Shown here: piece after piece, positions 4,887-5,013 of the stretch | Numbering within the stretch: the stretch's first letter is position 1 | Layout: each line of letters starts with the position of its first letter | Assembly (NCBI GenBank): GCA_028277295.1 | Contig: JANQGN010000513.1 | Location: 1-5,013 of the forward strand | Length of the DNA: 5,013 nt | Direction: 5' to 3' | Source: Rhodospira sp. | GTDB lineage: Bacteria > Pseudomonadota > Alphaproteobacteria > Rhodospirillales > Rhodospirillaceae | Notes under the pieces: generated by a model | Databases searched by the model: none | What the model saw: the letters and a program-made list of their open reading frames with translations, nothing else | Told to the model about the DNA's origin: nothing | Position numbers and translations under genes: made by a program

Positions 4887-4907
4887 ACCGCATGGAGCAC
4901 CGCATGG
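4887..4907 (+). repeat. Short direct repeat in the flgB-flgC spacer
   Basis: ACCGCATGG occurs at 4887-4895 and 4899-4907, a 12-bp period. The second copy runs into the GGGGA (4906-4910) that probably serves as the flgC ribosome site. Both copies contain ATG, but neither starts a coding frame that reaches flgC. Confidence 0.5.
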
Positions 4908-4919
4908 GGATGATCGGAG

Positions 4920-5013
4920 ATGGATGAACTCAGCAAGACTCAGCGCGTCGCCGTCGCGGCCATGAAGGCCCAGGCCGAACGCCTGCGGGTGATCGCCCAG
5001 AACCTGGCCAACG
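4920..5013 (+). CDS. flgC: Flagellar proximal rod protein FlgC, N-terminal part (cut by window end)
   Basis: Only the first 31 residues are visible. They carry the N-terminal rod signature: AAMKAQAERLRVIAQNLAN (13-31) matches the FlgC pattern S-G-M-x-A-Q-x-x-R-L-x-V-I-A-E-N-I-A-N. The usual SASGM just before it is here AVAAM. FlgC would join FlgB, FlgF and FliE in the proximal rod. An in-frame TGA at 4911-4913 rules out any upstream start, so ATG 4920 is the only one possible. The ribosome site is unusual: GGAG abuts the ATG directly, and a better-placed GGGGA lies 9 nt upstream. Position and strand fit an flgBC operon, with fliE or more rod genes expected beyond the window. Confidence 0.9.
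   Translation, partial: MDELSKTQRVAVAAMKAQAERLRVIAQNLAN

Overview
This GC-rich window looks like chromosomal DNA of a flagellated alphaproteobacterium, most likely a member of the Rhodospirillales. The evidence is the strong G/C bias at third codon positions, an flhX-like gene divergent from flgB-flgC, and a dispersed-repeat unit with the TCATCCTGA / GAAGGAT core common in alphaproteobacterial genomes. The species cannot be named from this sequence alone.

Layout from left to right. (1) 13-1908, minus strand: a membrane-anchored GGDEF-EAL protein. Its GGDEF half has an intact active site and an intact RxxD inhibitory site. Its EAL half has lost several conserved residues and ends very early, so the protein is probably a diguanylate cyclase with a non-catalytic or weak EAL domain. 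(2) 1909-2535: about 630 bases without a convincing gene. They hold an inverted repeat of REP/BIME type, a 13-bp tandem duplication and a candidate terminator for the next gene. (3) 2536-3051, minus: a PaaI-like hotdog thioesterase. A perfect 11-bp inverted repeat sits directly upstream, on top of the -10 region of a sigma70-like promoter, which is the geometry of a repressor operator. (4) 3171-4171, minus: two genes overlapping by ATGA. The first encodes an FlhB C-terminal-domain paralogue (FlhX type). The second encodes an unrecognised small protein that could be a flagellar accessory factor or chaperone. (5) 4172-4449: the divergent control region, with two sites resembling the CtrA box TTAA-N7-TTAA, a sigma54-like element facing flhX, a 12-bp direct repeat and a GC-rich hairpin. 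(6) 4450 to the end, plus: flgB, then the start of flgC, encoding proximal rod proteins.

The right half therefore reads as one end of a flagellar basal-body cluster: rod genes run rightwards and an export-switch-like gene with its partner runs leftwards. The cyclase on the left could feed c-di-GMP into the motility/sessility decision, but nothing in the sequence ties it to the flagellar genes beyond distance. I saw no mobile element, CRISPR array, tRNA or rRNA. The less ordinary items are the thioesterase operator, the paired CtrA-like boxes, the degenerate EAL domain with a possible terminal frameshift, and the unknown protein coupled to FlhX.
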